64,000 nt of DNA, from NCBI GenBank assembly GCA_934122155.1, contig CAKOVX010000004.1, positions 38,815 through 102,814 of the forward strand, given 5' to 3'. Positions within the stretch are counted from its first letter, which is position 1. Each line of letters opens with the position of its first letter. The notes beneath the pieces are model-generated. The model was not told where the DNA came from and made no database searches. It saw only the letters and a program-made list of their open reading frames with translations. A program made the position numbers and the translations under genes. Source of the DNA: an uncultured Clostridia bacterium. GTDB lineage: Bacteria; Bacillota; Clostridia; TANB77; CAG-508. Of this stretch, positions 46,139-55,380 are shown one piece after another.

Positions 46139-46155
46139 CTCAAAAGTAGTATAAT
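46128..46155 (+). promoter_or_regulatory. promoter of sua5
   Basis: TTGAAA, 16-base spacer, TATAAT; the -35 is inside the recoded 3' end of comEC. Confidence 0.65.
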
Positions 46156-46187
46156 ATATAGGAAAACTAAAAAAAGGAAGCAAAAAT

Positions 46188-47237
46188 ATGTTATCAAAAT
46201 ATTCAAATCAAACAAATGGGATAAACAAAGAGGAAATACAAGAAGCAGCAAATGAAATAAAAAATGGAAATTTAGTATTATTCCCAACTGAGACTGTATA
46301 TGGAATAGGAGCAAATGCTTTAGATGCAAATGCGGTAGAAAAGATATTTATAGCAAAAGGGAGAGCACAGGACAACCCTTTAATTGTTCATGTTTCAAAT
46401 ATCAAGATGGTGGAAGAGATAGTAGAAGAAATAACAGAATTAGAGAAAAAGCTAATAGAGAATTTTTGGCCGGGTCCACTTACAATAATATTTAAGCGCA
46501 AAAGCAATGAAATAATTCCTGATGTTGTAACAGCAAATCTAGATACAGTGGGAATTAGAATGCCTAGCAATTTGATTGCAAAAGAGTTAATAGAAAAGGC
46601 CGGCGTGCCAATTGCAGCACCTAGTGCAAATGTTTCTGGAAGGCCAAGTGGCACTAATGTAGAAGATATTATAGATGAGTTAGACGGAAAGGTTGCATAT
46701 ATATTAGATGATGGCTCAACAGATATAGGTTTAGAATCGACAGTTATTAAAGTTGATGGAGATGACATTAATATATTAAGACCAGGTAAAATAACTAAAG
46801 AACAACTAGAAACAGTGGCAAGTCAAGTTAAAGTTGATAAAAACGTATTAGGGCAAGTGCAAAAAGATGAAGTGGTAGCATCTCCGGGAATGAAGTATAA
46901 ACACTACGCTCCAAATACAAAATGTATGATGGTATATAGTGAAGATGCAGATAAAATGATTAAAAAGATAAATGAAATAACTATGCAAAATGAGAATGTT
47001 CTAATTTTAGCAAAAGAGGAACACATGGACAAGTATATTGCAAGACATAAATGGAGCTTAGGAAATAGTTTAGAAGATGTTGCTAAAAACATATTTACAT
47101 TTTTAAGAAAAGCAGACAAAGAAAATGTTGATTTAATAATTATTGAAGGAGTTGGCAATAAAGGTTTAGGACTAGCTATTACAAATCGTTTAATTCGTGC
47201 ATGTGCATATAATTATATTATTCTAAAAAATGAATAA
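46188..47237 (+). CDS. L-threonylcarbamoyladenylate synthase, Sua5 type
   Basis: Makes threonylcarbamoyl-AMP for t6A37 in tRNAs that read ANN codons. The YrdC domain (about 15-210) has LFPTETVYGIGANA, KGRAQDNPLIVH, FWPGPLTII, GIRMPSN and APSANVSGRPS; the C-terminal Sua5 domain (about 230-349) follows SPGMKYKHYAPN. 349 residues, so it is the long Sua5 form rather than TsaC. Confidence 0.94.
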   Translation: MLSKYSNQTNGINKEEIQEAANEIKNGNLVLFPTETVYGIGANALDANAVEKIFIAKGRAQDNPLIVHVSNIKMVEEIVEEITELEKKLIENFWPGPLTIIFKRKSNEIIPDVVTANLDTVGIRMPSNLIAKELIEKAGVPIAAPSANVSGRPSGTNVEDIIDELDGKVAYILDDGSTDIGLESTVIKVDGDDINILRPGKITKEQLETVASQVKVDKNVLGQVQKDEVVASPGMKYKHYAPNTKCMMVYSEDADKMIKKINEITMQNENVLILAKEEHMDKYIARHKWSLGNSLEDVAKNIFTFLRKADKENVDLIIIEGVGNKGLGLAITNRLIRACAYNYIILKNE

Positions 47238-47293
47238 AATTTCCAAAAAATCTCATACTAATATTAAATATTTTTTAGAAGGATTGATATTGT

Positions 47294-47863
47294 ATGAGAA
47301 AAGGATGGATTATTGCTTTAGTAGTGTTTTTATTAACGATAGGTGTAGTTTTAGGAATATCTGTATATAACAAAAATAAAACAGATAACACTAATATAGT
47401 TGATAACAAAAAGCTAGCTAATGAAACAAAAGTAGACGACATTGTTTCAACAGTAGCAGTATTAGAAAAAGTGTCACCCAATGCTAAAGTATTAGAAAAA
47501 ACATATTTTACAGGTTGTGACCATTTACTAAAAGAAACAAAGGACATACCTGAAAATCTAGTGAACAAAGATAAAGAAACAGTGGAAAAATATTATAAAG
47601 ATTGGAATGTTGATAGCTTTTCAAAAAATGAAATTATAGTATACAAAGAAGAAAGTGGTTTTTGCAATCAACATTATTTAATAAAAGAACATAATGGAGT
47701 TTTAGGAATTTATACAATAGATGAAAATGGAAAGATTACATTAAAAGAAGATACTGAAATTCAAACTATGTATTTACCAGAAGCAGATTTAGAAAAGGTA
47801 AAGCAAGGAATAGAAGCAGTTGGAAATATGGAATTAAATAGTGTACTAGAAGATTTTGAATAA
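47294..47863 (+). CDS. BofC C-terminal-domain-like membrane protein
   Basis: 189 residues. One N-terminal span (about 5-23), polar linker, then an outside domain with HLLKETKDIPENLVNKD, two cysteines (GCDH; GFCNQHY) and the ending GVLGIYTIDENGKITL..MYLPEADLEKVKQGIE, which resembles the C-terminal domain of BofC. In Bacillus BofC is a forespore protein restraining SpoIVB. The similarity is modest, so the role is tentative. Convergent with pgsA. Confidence 0.6.
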   Translation: MRKGWIIALVVFLLTIGVVLGISVYNKNKTDNTNIVDNKKLANETKVDDIVSTVAVLEKVSPNAKVLEKTYFTGCDHLLKETKDIPENLVNKDKETVEKYYKDWNVDSFSKNEIIVYKEESGFCNQHYLIKEHNGVLGIYTIDENGKITLKEDTEIQTMYLPEADLEKVKQGIEAVGNMELNSVLEDFE

Positions 47864-47896
47864 AAAAATAGATGAGATTATTTCTCATCTATTTTT
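47864..47896. terminator. bidirectional terminator between BofC-like gene and pgsA
   Basis: Thirteen-base-pair stem (47864-47876 with 47884-47896), with A-run and T-run on either side; the minus-strand pgsA stop codon lies in the loop region. Confidence 0.88.
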
Positions 47897-48468
47897 AGAT
47901 TTTCTTTTTTTAGATATCCTTGTTTATAAAATGTAATGTAATACATAACAAGTGAAAATATTGTAGTGGCTAAAGCTAAATAATAAATCCATAAATCAAA
48001 TTGAGGCAAAGGAGCCAATGAATTTGATGGTACATTTGCAATGTTATTCCAATAAGCAATAATGAATGAACATACAATTGCTATATAAAATAATACTGTG
48101 GCAAGTTTTCCAAACCATCTGCTAGAAACAACCAATTCTTTGCCATAAAGGAAAGACGCACCTGCTATCATAGCTGCTTCTTTTAAAGCAACTACTATAA
48201 TAATCCAAAAAGGAATAACTCCTTTAAAAGTAATGGTTAAAAGTACAGCAAGTTGAGTAGTTTTGTCTGCTAGAGGATCTATAAGTTTTCCGAAGTTAGT
48301 TATAAAATTAAATTTTCTAGCAATCCAACCATCAAGTACATCTGTTAAGCCAGATACCGTTAAAAGTATAAGTGCTGTAATATATTGGTCAGTTACTATA
48401 AAGTAAATTATAAAAGGTATTAGAAAAAATCTTGCTACTGTTAATATATTTGGAATATGCTTTGCCAT
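47878..48468 (-). CDS. pgsA: CDP-diacylglycerol-glycerol-3-phosphate 3-phosphatidyltransferase
   Basis: Membrane CDP-alcohol phosphatidyltransferase for phosphatidylglycerol synthesis. 196 residues with the full motif DG..AR..8..G...D...D in DVLDGWIARKFNFITNFGKLIDPLADK (given in parts: DGWIARK, NFGKLIDPLADK). About four to five spans. Follows the clpE-like gene by 12 bases on the minus strand. Confidence 0.93.
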   Translation of the reverse strand: MAKHIPNILTVARFFLIPFIIYFIVTDQYITALILLTVSGLTDVLDGWIARKFNFITNFGKLIDPLADKTTQLAVLLTITFKGVIPFWIIIVVALKEAAMIAGASFLYGKELVVSSRWFGKLATVLFYIAIVCSFIIAYWNNIANVPSNSLAPLPQFDLWIYYLALATTIFSLVMYYITFYKQGYLKKENLKIDEK

Positions 48469-48480
48469 AAAAATTATCTC

Positions 48481-50796
48481 CTATTTTTTTACATTAAATT
48501 TTAAATTATTTTCTTCTAAAGAAACTAATATTGTATTACCATTTACTAAGTCTGAGCGTAATATCATATCTGAAAGCTCATCTTCTAAATATCTTTGAAT
48601 TGCTCTTCTTAATGGCCTTGCACCGTATTTAATATCAGTTCCTTTTTCCAACAAGAATCTTTTGGCTTCTTCTGAAATTTCTAATTTAATATCTTTGTCA
48701 GCCAATACTTTTTGAGTATCCTCAAGCATTAAATCTATAATTTGCAATAACTGCTTTTGATTTAGTTGTTCAAATACAACAATTTCATCTACACGATTTA
48801 AAAACTCAGGTCTAAAAGTTTCTTTTAAGCTATCCATAATTTTATCTTGATTTATTCTTGTTCCACCAAAACCAATTGAATTTGTATTTTGATTAGAACC
48901 AGCATTTGAAGTCATAATGATTATAGTGTTTTCAAAACTTACAGTATTTCCTTGACTATCAGTTAAACGTCCATCATCTAAAACTTGAAGCAAAATATTA
49001 AATACATCAGGATGAGCTTTTTCAATTTCATCTAGCAATACAATAGAGTATGGATTGCGCTTTACTTTTTCTGTTAATTGACCTGCATCATCATAACCTA
49101 CATAACCAGGAGGAGAACCAATTAATTTTGAAGTAGAATGTCCCTCCATGTACTCTGACATATCTATACGAATAATTGAATTTTCATTTCCAAACATTTC
49201 ATAAGCAAGTGATTTTGCAAGTTCTGTTTTACCAACACCTGTTGGACCTACAAATATAAATGATGGCGGCCTTTTTGTACTTTTTAATCCAGCACGATTA
49301 CGGCGAATTGCTCTAGAAACAGCTTCAACAGCAGAGTCTTGACCAATTACTCTTTTGTGCAAATTAGCTTCTAAATTTAATAATTTTTGAGTTTCAGCTT
49401 CAGTGATTTTCTTAACAGGAATTTTGGTCCAACTTTCAATAACTTCAGCAATATCTTGGACTGTTAAATTTTTGAGTTTCATTTTCTCATTTAAGCTATC
49501 GATTTGTTCTATTAAGCTACATTCCTTAGCTTTTAACTCAGCTGCTTTTTTATAATCTTCAGTTGAATCTGCAAGAGCAGCTTCTTCTTTTTCTTCCTGA
49601 ACAGCTTTCAACTGGCCTTTTAATATTTCTAGCTGATATAACTCTTTATTATTCAAATTTATTCTTGAACAAGCTTCATCTAAAATGTCTATTGCCTTAT
49701 CTGGTAGAAATCTATCATGAATATACTTTTCAGACATTATAACTGCTTGTTTTATTACGTCATTTGAAATTTTTACTTTATGATAGTCTTCATAATATTT
49801 TTTAATACCTTCTAAAATTCCAATTGAATCAGTTATAGAAGGTTCCTCAATTAAAACAGGTTGAAATCTTCTTTCTAAAGCACTATCTTTTTCGATATAT
49901 TTACGATATTCCTTTAAAGTAGTAGTTCCAATTAATTGAATTTCACCATTAGAAAGTGAAGGTTTTAAGATATTTGCTGCATTCATAGAATGTTCTGCAT
50001 CACCAGCTCCAATAATATTATGAATTTCATCTATAACTAAGATAATATTACCTAAAGCCTTGCATTCCTCGATAATAGACTTCATACGAGCCTCAAACTG
50101 ACCTCTAAATTGAGTCCCAGCAACTATGGCTGTCATATCTAATAAGTATACCTCTTTATTTAACAATTTGGCAGGAACATTACCATTTGCAATTCTAATT
50201 GCTAATCCTTGGGCAATAGCTGTTTTCCCAACGCCTGGTTCACCAATTAAACAAGGGTTATTTTTACTACGGCGATTTAGAATCTGAGTCATCCTCTGAA
50301 TTTCTTTATCTCTACCAATAACCATATCTAATTGACTGTTTTTAGCTTTTTGAGTTAGATTCATGCCATAGGTTTCTAATGCTTTTTTACGTTTGTCTTT
50401 TTTCTTTTCAACTTTGACTTTTTTCTTTTCGCTAGAACTACTAGCAGAACCATCTTGATTTTCACCAAACATATTTGAGAAGATTGAACCTAAAGGAATG
50501 GCAGCACCAAATATAGGAGTGCCTTGTTCCATTTTTTCTAAATCATCAGGATCAATATCTTCCATTTGCTCTGAAAAAGAATCTAGATCCATATTTTCAG
50601 CAAGATTGCTAACAATGTTTTCAATCTGTTTTGTCATATTATTCATATCTTTTTGACTCAAATTTTTTAAAGGGTTTATTCCACTTTTTTGAGCGCACTC
50701 AAGGCAATAACCTTTAGAGATAGAATTTCCATTTTCATCATTTTGATTTAAAAATATAACTGCTGGATTTTTTCCACATATTGAACATAATTCCAT
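48481..50796 (-). CDS. clpE: ClpE/ClpC-type AAA+ unfoldase with N-terminal zinc finger
   Basis: ATPase partner of ClpP. ATG at 50796 gives 771 residues starting MELCSICGKN; an earlier in-frame ATG (50907) has no ribosome binding site and overlaps the promoter. A Cys4 zinc finger (CSICG..CLEC, residues 4-31) replaces the usual double ClpN repeat, as in ClpE. After an acidic linker come AAA-1 (GEPGVGKTAIAQG, about 180), a middle coiled coil (YKKAAELKAKECSLIEQI, UVR-like), AAA-2 (GPTGVGKTELAKSLA), and the C-terminal D2-small domain. ClpP-docking loops were not located with certainty. Symbol chosen by domain plan. No CtsR box was seen near its promoter. Confidence 0.88.
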   Translation of the reverse strand: MELCSICGKNPAVIFLNQNDENGNSISKGYCLECAQKSGINPLKNLSQKDMNNMTKQIENIVSNLAENMDLDSFSEQMEDIDPDDLEKMEQGTPIFGAAIPLGSIFSNMFGENQDGSASSSSEKKKVKVEKKKDKRKKALETYGMNLTQKAKNSQLDMVIGRDKEIQRMTQILNRRSKNNPCLIGEPGVGKTAIAQGLAIRIANGNVPAKLLNKEVYLLDMTAIVAGTQFRGQFEARMKSIIEECKALGNIILVIDEIHNIIGAGDAEHSMNAANILKPSLSNGEIQLIGTTTLKEYRKYIEKDSALERRFQPVLIEEPSITDSIGILEGIKKYYEDYHKVKISNDVIKQAVIMSEKYIHDRFLPDKAIDILDEACSRINLNNKELYQLEILKGQLKAVQEEKEEAALADSTEDYKKAAELKAKECSLIEQIDSLNEKMKLKNLTVQDIAEVIESWTKIPVKKITEAETQKLLNLEANLHKRVIGQDSAVEAVSRAIRRNRAGLKSTKRPPSFIFVGPTGVGKTELAKSLAYEMFGNENSIIRIDMSEYMEGHSTSKLIGSPPGYVGYDDAGQLTEKVKRNPYSIVLLDEIEKAHPDVFNILLQVLDDGRLTDSQGNTVSFENTIIIMTSNAGSNQNTNSIGFGGTRINQDKIMDSLKETFRPEFLNRVDEIVVFEQLNQKQLLQIIDLMLEDTQKVLADKDIKLEISEEAKRFLLEKGTDIKYGARPLRRAIQRYLEDELSDMILRSDLVNGNTILVSLEENNLKFNVKK

Positions 50797-50844
50797 AAAT
50801 TTTATATAAACTCCATTTCTATATTGTCTAAAAATACATAATAT

Positions 50845-50873
50845 ATAATACAGCAAATTGGGGCATAAGTCAA
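50845..50873 (-). promoter_or_regulatory. sigma-A promoter of clpE-pgsA
   Basis: On the minus strand TTGACT (50868-50873), 17-base spacer, TATTAT (50845-50850). Confidence 0.8.
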
Positions 50874-51106
50874 TTAAATTACTACAAATCATTATAGAAA
50901 ATAACATATAATTAAAAAAATAATTTGTAAAAAAATGTTAATATATAAAATACAAAAAATGTAGAATAGCAAAGGCGTGAAATATTGAATATCAAAACAG
51001 ATTTAATAAAAGCAATATAATGCCTACTAAAAAATATAAAAAAACACTAGATTTTTAGGCGAAAATAAGATAATATATAAAAAGAACATTTAAAGGAGCT
51101 TAAAAT
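50874..51106 (+). promoter_or_regulatory. upstream region of the DUF3298-like gene, weak promoter candidate
   Basis: Non-coding gap between divergent genes (310 bases in all, 50797-51106). Only a weak plus-strand candidate is visible, TTGTAA (50924-50929), 16 bases, TAAAAT (50946-50951); a second A/T-rich -10-like GATAATAT lies near 51068. Nothing else recognisable. Confidence 0.35.
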
Positions 51107-51943
51107 ATGAAAAAACAAAAACTTATATTTATATTAATTGGAGTATTTTGCGTATTTGCACTAGCTACTGGCATATATGCACAATTTTTTGTAGAGAAAC
51201 CAAATAATAATACTGATAATCCAGTAGAAAATATAGAAGACAATCCAAAAACGGAGACTCAAGAAGATACAAAAACAGAGCTAAATAGCTTGTTTACAAA
51301 CGAATTAATATCTAACAATTATGATACAAGTGCAATAAAAAGAAAGGACCAATCTAAAGATATAATATACTCAGCATATGATATTCAAAAACAAGAGGCA
51401 AACTATGAAATAAATATACACTTACCTGTAATAAACATTGATGGAGATGTTCCAGTATCTTTTAACAAAATAACACAAAGTATATTTGCAGATAAGGCTT
51501 CAGAAATATTAAATAACAAATATACAGAAAGAGTAGTTTATAGTGTTGACTATATTTCATTTATAAATAATAATATTTTATCATTAGCAATTAAATCTAC
51601 TCTAAAACAAGGAGACAAGCCACAGAGAGTGATGATTCAAACATATAATTATAACTTACAAACTGGAGAAAAAGTTGAGCTAGCAAAAGTACTATCTGAA
51701 AAAGGAATAATTCAAAGTGAATGTAAGAAAAAAATAGATGAAGTAATTACCAAAGCACAAGAAGAAGCTCAGGTTCTAGTAAATTCGGGATATACAGTGT
51801 ATAATAGAGACCTATCAAATAGTATGTATCAACTTTCAAATATATCAACATTCTTTTTAGGAAATGATGGAGAACTATATATTATTTTTGCATATGGAAA
51901 TCAAAACTTCACTTCTGAAATGGACGTTGTATTATACAAATAA
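51107..51943 (+). CDS. exported DUF3298/DUF4163-like protein
   Basis: 278 residues. N-terminal signal anchor (about 4-26), acidic Thr/Asn linker to about 70, then a globular domain with YEINIHLPVINIDGD, FNKITQSIFADKAS, VDYISFINNNILSLAI, YNYNLQTGEKVELAKVL and a C-terminal IIFAYGNQN. This order matches the DUF4163-DUF3298 pair found in PdaC and RsiV-type proteins, but the polysaccharide deacetylase or anti-sigma parts are missing. Likely outside the membrane. ATG follows AAAGGAG. topB is 16 bases downstream. Confidence 0.65.
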   Translation: MKKQKLIFILIGVFCVFALATGIYAQFFVEKPNNNTDNPVENIEDNPKTETQEDTKTELNSLFTNELISNNYDTSAIKRKDQSKDIIYSAYDIQKQEANYEINIHLPVINIDGDVPVSFNKITQSIFADKASEILNNKYTERVVYSVDYISFINNNILSLAIKSTLKQGDKPQRVMIQTYNYNLQTGEKVELAKVLSEKGIIQSECKKKIDEVITKAQEEAQVLVNSGYTVYNRDLSNSMYQLSNISTFFLGNDGELYIIFAYGNQNFTSEMDVVLYK

Positions 51944-51959
51944 TGAGAGGAAATATTAA

Positions 51960-53885
51960 ATGGCAAAGAACTTGCTTATAACAGAAAAACCATCTGTTGC
52001 TATTGAATTTGCAAAAGTTTTAAAATGTGGAGGCAATAGAAAAGATGGTTACATTGAATCAGATACATGGATTATTACATGGTGTGTAGGACATTTAGTA
52101 ACAATGAGCTATCCAGAAAAGTATGATGAAAATTTGAAATTTTGGAGGCTAGATACTTTACCTTTTATGCCTAAAGAATACAAGTATGAGGTAATACCAA
52201 GTGTTGAAAAACAATTTAACATAGTAAAAAGCCTACTTCAAAGAGAAGATGTAGGCTGTATTTATGTTGCTACTGACTCTGGACGTGAGGGAGAGTATAT
52301 ATATAGATTAGTAGAAAATCAAGTGGGAATAACAGGAAAACAAAGAAAAAGAGTATGGATAGACTCACAAACAGAAGAAGAAATAAACAGAGGAATAAAA
52401 GAAGCAAAAGATTTGTCAGAATATGATAGTTTGTGTAATTCAGCATATCTAAGAGCAAAGGAAGACTATCTAATAGGAATAAATTTTTCAAGACTTTTAT
52501 CAATTATATATGGCAGAAGAATGGCAAAAGACATAGGAGAGGAAAAAATATCTATTTCAGTTGGAAGAGTAATGACATGTGTACTAGGTATGGTAGTACA
52601 AAGAGAAAGAGAGATTAGAAATTTTGTTAAAACACCATATTATAGAGTTGTAGGAACATTTGGAGAAGAAGCTTCATCATTTACTGCTGAATGGAAAGTT
52701 ACAGAGAAATCAAAAATGTGGGAGTCTCCAAAACTATATAATGAAAATGGCTTTAAGAAAGAAAATGAAGCCAAAGAATTTATTTTATCATTGAAAGATA
52801 AAAAAGCAATAATAACAGAAGTAAAAAAATCTAAAACAAAAGAAAATGCGCCACTATTGTTTAACTTAGCAGAAATTCAAAATGAAGCAACTAAAAGATT
52901 TAAAATAAAACCAGATCAAACACTAGAAATAATACAAAATTTATATGAAAAAAAACTGGTAACTTATCCAAGAACTGATGCAAGAGTTTTATCAACAGCA
53001 GTTGCAAAAGTAATTTCTAAGAACTTAAATGGAATAGCAAAAGGATTTAAAGATGAAGAAATTCAAGGATATATAAAAAAGATGGTAGAAGAAAAATATT
53101 CTACTGATTTAATAAAAACAAAATATGTAAATGATAGCAAAATAACAGATCACTATGCAATTATTCCAACAGGTCAGGGATTTGAAAATTATGATGCTTT
53201 ACCAGATTTGCAAAAGCAAATGTATAAGGTAATAGTAAAAAGATTTTTAAGTATATTTTATCCACCAGCTGAATATAGCAAAATATCTGTAACAATAGAA
53301 GTTGAAAATGAGCAATTTTCAGCTAGTGGAAGAGTGTGTGAAAAATTAGGATATTTAGAAGTGGCTAAAAATGAACCCAAAAAAGAAAATGCAGAAGAAC
53401 AACCAGAAGAGCAAAATAGCCTGGAAATATTAAGAAGCCTAAAAAAAGGTGAAGAAATAGGTGTATTAAATTATGAAACTAAAACTTCAGAAACCTCTCC
53501 ACCTAGTAGGTATAACTCAGGTTCAATGATACTTGCAATGGAAAATGCAGGTAAATTAATAGAGGAAGAAGAACTAAGAGAGCAAATCAAAGGAGCAGGA
53601 ATTGGCACAAGTGCAACAAGAGCAGAGATTATGAAAAAGCTAGAAAGAATAGGGTATATTGCAATAAATACCAAAACACAAATTATAACACCAACAGAAA
53701 AAGGGGAAAAAATATATGACATAGTTTTTATGTCTATGCCAGATATGTTGAACCCAAAATTGACTGCGAGTTGGGAAAAGGGACTTGAAATGGTATCAAG
53801 CAAACAAATTGAACCAAATGAATTTATGACAAAACTAGAAGCGTATATAAACAATAAAATCAATAAATTAGTTGTAAAAAGATAA
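51960..53885 (+). CDS. topB: DNA topoisomerase III
   Basis: Type IA topoisomerase, 641 residues, decatenating DNA. Toprim motifs LLITEKPSVAIEF and ATDSGREGEYIYR, active-site LVTYPRTDARVLS with catalytic Tyr, HYAIIPTG, and IGTSATRAEIMKKLERIGYI. No C-terminal zinc ribbons, unlike topA. ATG after GAGAGGAAA. Confidence 0.95.
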   Translation: MAKNLLITEKPSVAIEFAKVLKCGGNRKDGYIESDTWIITWCVGHLVTMSYPEKYDENLKFWRLDTLPFMPKEYKYEVIPSVEKQFNIVKSLLQREDVGCIYVATDSGREGEYIYRLVENQVGITGKQRKRVWIDSQTEEEINRGIKEAKDLSEYDSLCNSAYLRAKEDYLIGINFSRLLSIIYGRRMAKDIGEEKISISVGRVMTCVLGMVVQREREIRNFVKTPYYRVVGTFGEEASSFTAEWKVTEKSKMWESPKLYNENGFKKENEAKEFILSLKDKKAIITEVKKSKTKENAPLLFNLAEIQNEATKRFKIKPDQTLEIIQNLYEKKLVTYPRTDARVLSTAVAKVISKNLNGIAKGFKDEEIQGYIKKMVEEKYSTDLIKTKYVNDSKITDHYAIIPTGQGFENYDALPDLQKQMYKVIVKRFLSIFYPPAEYSKISVTIEVENEQFSASGRVCEKLGYLEVAKNEPKKENAEEQPEEQNSLEILRSLKKGEEIGVLNYETKTSETSPPSRYNSGSMILAMENAGKLIEEEELREQIKGAGIGTSATRAEIMKKLERIGYIAINTKTQIITPTEKGEKIYDIVFMSMPDMLNPKLTASWEKGLEMVSSKQIEPNEFMTKLEAYINNKINKLVVKR

Positions 53886-53914
53886 AGAATCTTAATAACT
53901 TAAGATTCTTTTTT
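53884..53914 (+). terminator. terminator after topB
   Basis: Eleven-base-pair stem (53884-53894 with 53901-53911) and a T-run; starts in the stop codon. Confidence 0.88.
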
Positions 53915-53989
53915 GAAATTTATTACATTCACCTTTTATGCAAACTCAACATAATATATAGCAAAAATAAAATAGAAAGGGTGAATAAA

Positions 53990-55243
53990 ATGTCTAGTTA
54001 CATAATAGAAGGAGGCAAAAAATTAGAAGGAGAAGTTACAGTGTCAGGCTCAAAAAATGCCTCTTTGCCAATTATAGCAGCCAGTATATTAAATCCAGGA
54101 ATCACAAGACTATATAATATTCCTAATATACATGATACGCAAATCACCTTAGAGATATTAAAATATTTAGGTTGCAAATTAAAAAAGCACAATGGAAAAA
54201 TAGAAATAAATAGCAAAAAAATTAATAAAAAAGAAATTCCTGAACATTTAATGAGCCAAATGAGGTCAACAGTTATACTTGCAGGTGCAATACTTGGAAG
54301 ATTTAAAGAAGCAAAGTTTTCTTATCCAGGAGGATGTGATATAGGCGCAAGACCAATAGACTTACACTTAGCAGCATTTAAAAAGCTAGGAATAAATATA
54401 GTTGAGGACTCAGGTTTTATAATATGTAAGGCAGACAAAATAGTAGGAACAAATATTGACCTAGATTTTCCAAGTGTTGGTGCAACAGAAAACATTATAC
54501 TTGCATCTATTTATGCAGAAGGAACTACTCAAATAACTAATGCAGCTATGGAACCAGAAATTGTAGATTTAGCTAAATGTTTAAATAAAATGGGAGCAAA
54601 AATTACTGGAGCTGGAACTAATATTATAAAGATCACAGGGGTACAGAAGCTAAAAGATATAGGATATAAGGTTATGCAAGATAGAATTGAGGCAGGAACA
54701 TTATTATGTGCAGGAGCAATTACAGGTGGAAACATCTGCCTAAATTATAGAACACCTGAGCATATTACTCCAATATTAAATAAATTGGAAGAAGCTGGTT
54801 GCGTTATAGAGGTAGAAAAAAATAAGATATATATGCGAGCACCAAAAAAGATGAAGGCAGTAGACATTAAAACAATGCCATATCCTGGTTTCCCAACTGA
54901 TATGCAATCTATATTTGCAAGTACTCTAACAACTGCAAAAGGAACTTCTATGATTGTAGAAAATATATTTGAAAATAGATATAGATATACAGCTGAGCTC
55001 AATAAAATGGGAGCCAAAATTACCACAGAAGGAAAAACAGCAGTGATAAAAGGAGTAAGAAAGTTATCAGGTGCAACAGTAAAAAGTACAGATTTAAGAG
55101 GAGGAGCTTGTATGGTATTAGCTGGCCTATCAGCTAAGGGAGTAACAACAGTAACAAATGTGGAATATATTTTAAGAGGGTATGAATGTTTAGATCAAAA
55201 ACTTAATAAACTCGGAGCAAAAATTATTATAAAAAAAGATTAA
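53990..55243 (+). CDS. murA: UDP-GlcNAc 1-carboxyvinyltransferase
   Basis: First committed step of peptidoglycan synthesis. ATG 53990 is nine bases behind AAAGGG; an in-frame GTG at 53981 touches that site. 417 residues. Lys22 and Asn23 in GSKNAS, catalytic Cys116 in PGGCDIGARPIDLH (the fosfomycin-reactive Cys), then ENIFENRYRYT and DLRGGACMVLAG. Next to divIB. Confidence 0.96.
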   Translation: MSSYIIEGGKKLEGEVTVSGSKNASLPIIAASILNPGITRLYNIPNIHDTQITLEILKYLGCKLKKHNGKIEINSKKINKKEIPEHLMSQMRSTVILAGAILGRFKEAKFSYPGGCDIGARPIDLHLAAFKKLGINIVEDSGFIICKADKIVGTNIDLDFPSVGATENIILASIYAEGTTQITNAAMEPEIVDLAKCLNKMGAKITGAGTNIIKITGVQKLKDIGYKVMQDRIEAGTLLCAGAITGGNICLNYRTPEHITPILNKLEEAGCVIEVEKNKIYMRAPKKMKAVDIKTMPYPGFPTDMQSIFASTLTTAKGTSMIVENIFENRYRYTAELNKMGAKITTEGKTAVIKGVRKLSGATVKSTDLRGGACMVLAGLSAKGVTTVTNVEYILRGYECLDQKLNKLGAKIIIKKD

Positions 55244-55290
55244 AAAATTATTAAAGGGACTAGATTTATTATATATAAATGTGATAAAAT

Positions 55291-55332
55291 AAATGCGTGT
55301 AATATAGCTTTAACACAATATTACACGCATTT
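55291..55332 (+). promoter_or_regulatory. perfect stem-loop between murA and divIB
   Basis: Fifteen-base-pair perfect stem (55291-55305 with 55318-55332) containing ATGCGTGTAATAT; 12-base loop; only TTT after it. May be a weak terminator or a control hairpin in the divIB leader. Confidence 0.65.
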
Positions 55333-55380
55333 GCTACAACTGCAATAGATTCAAGAAATAATGAAGAAGGTGGAGAAAGG

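Noticed and set aside
50797..50907. Longer N terminus of the clpE-like protein
   Set aside because: It would extend over the promoter, without ribosome binding site, and MELCSICGKN is the natural start.
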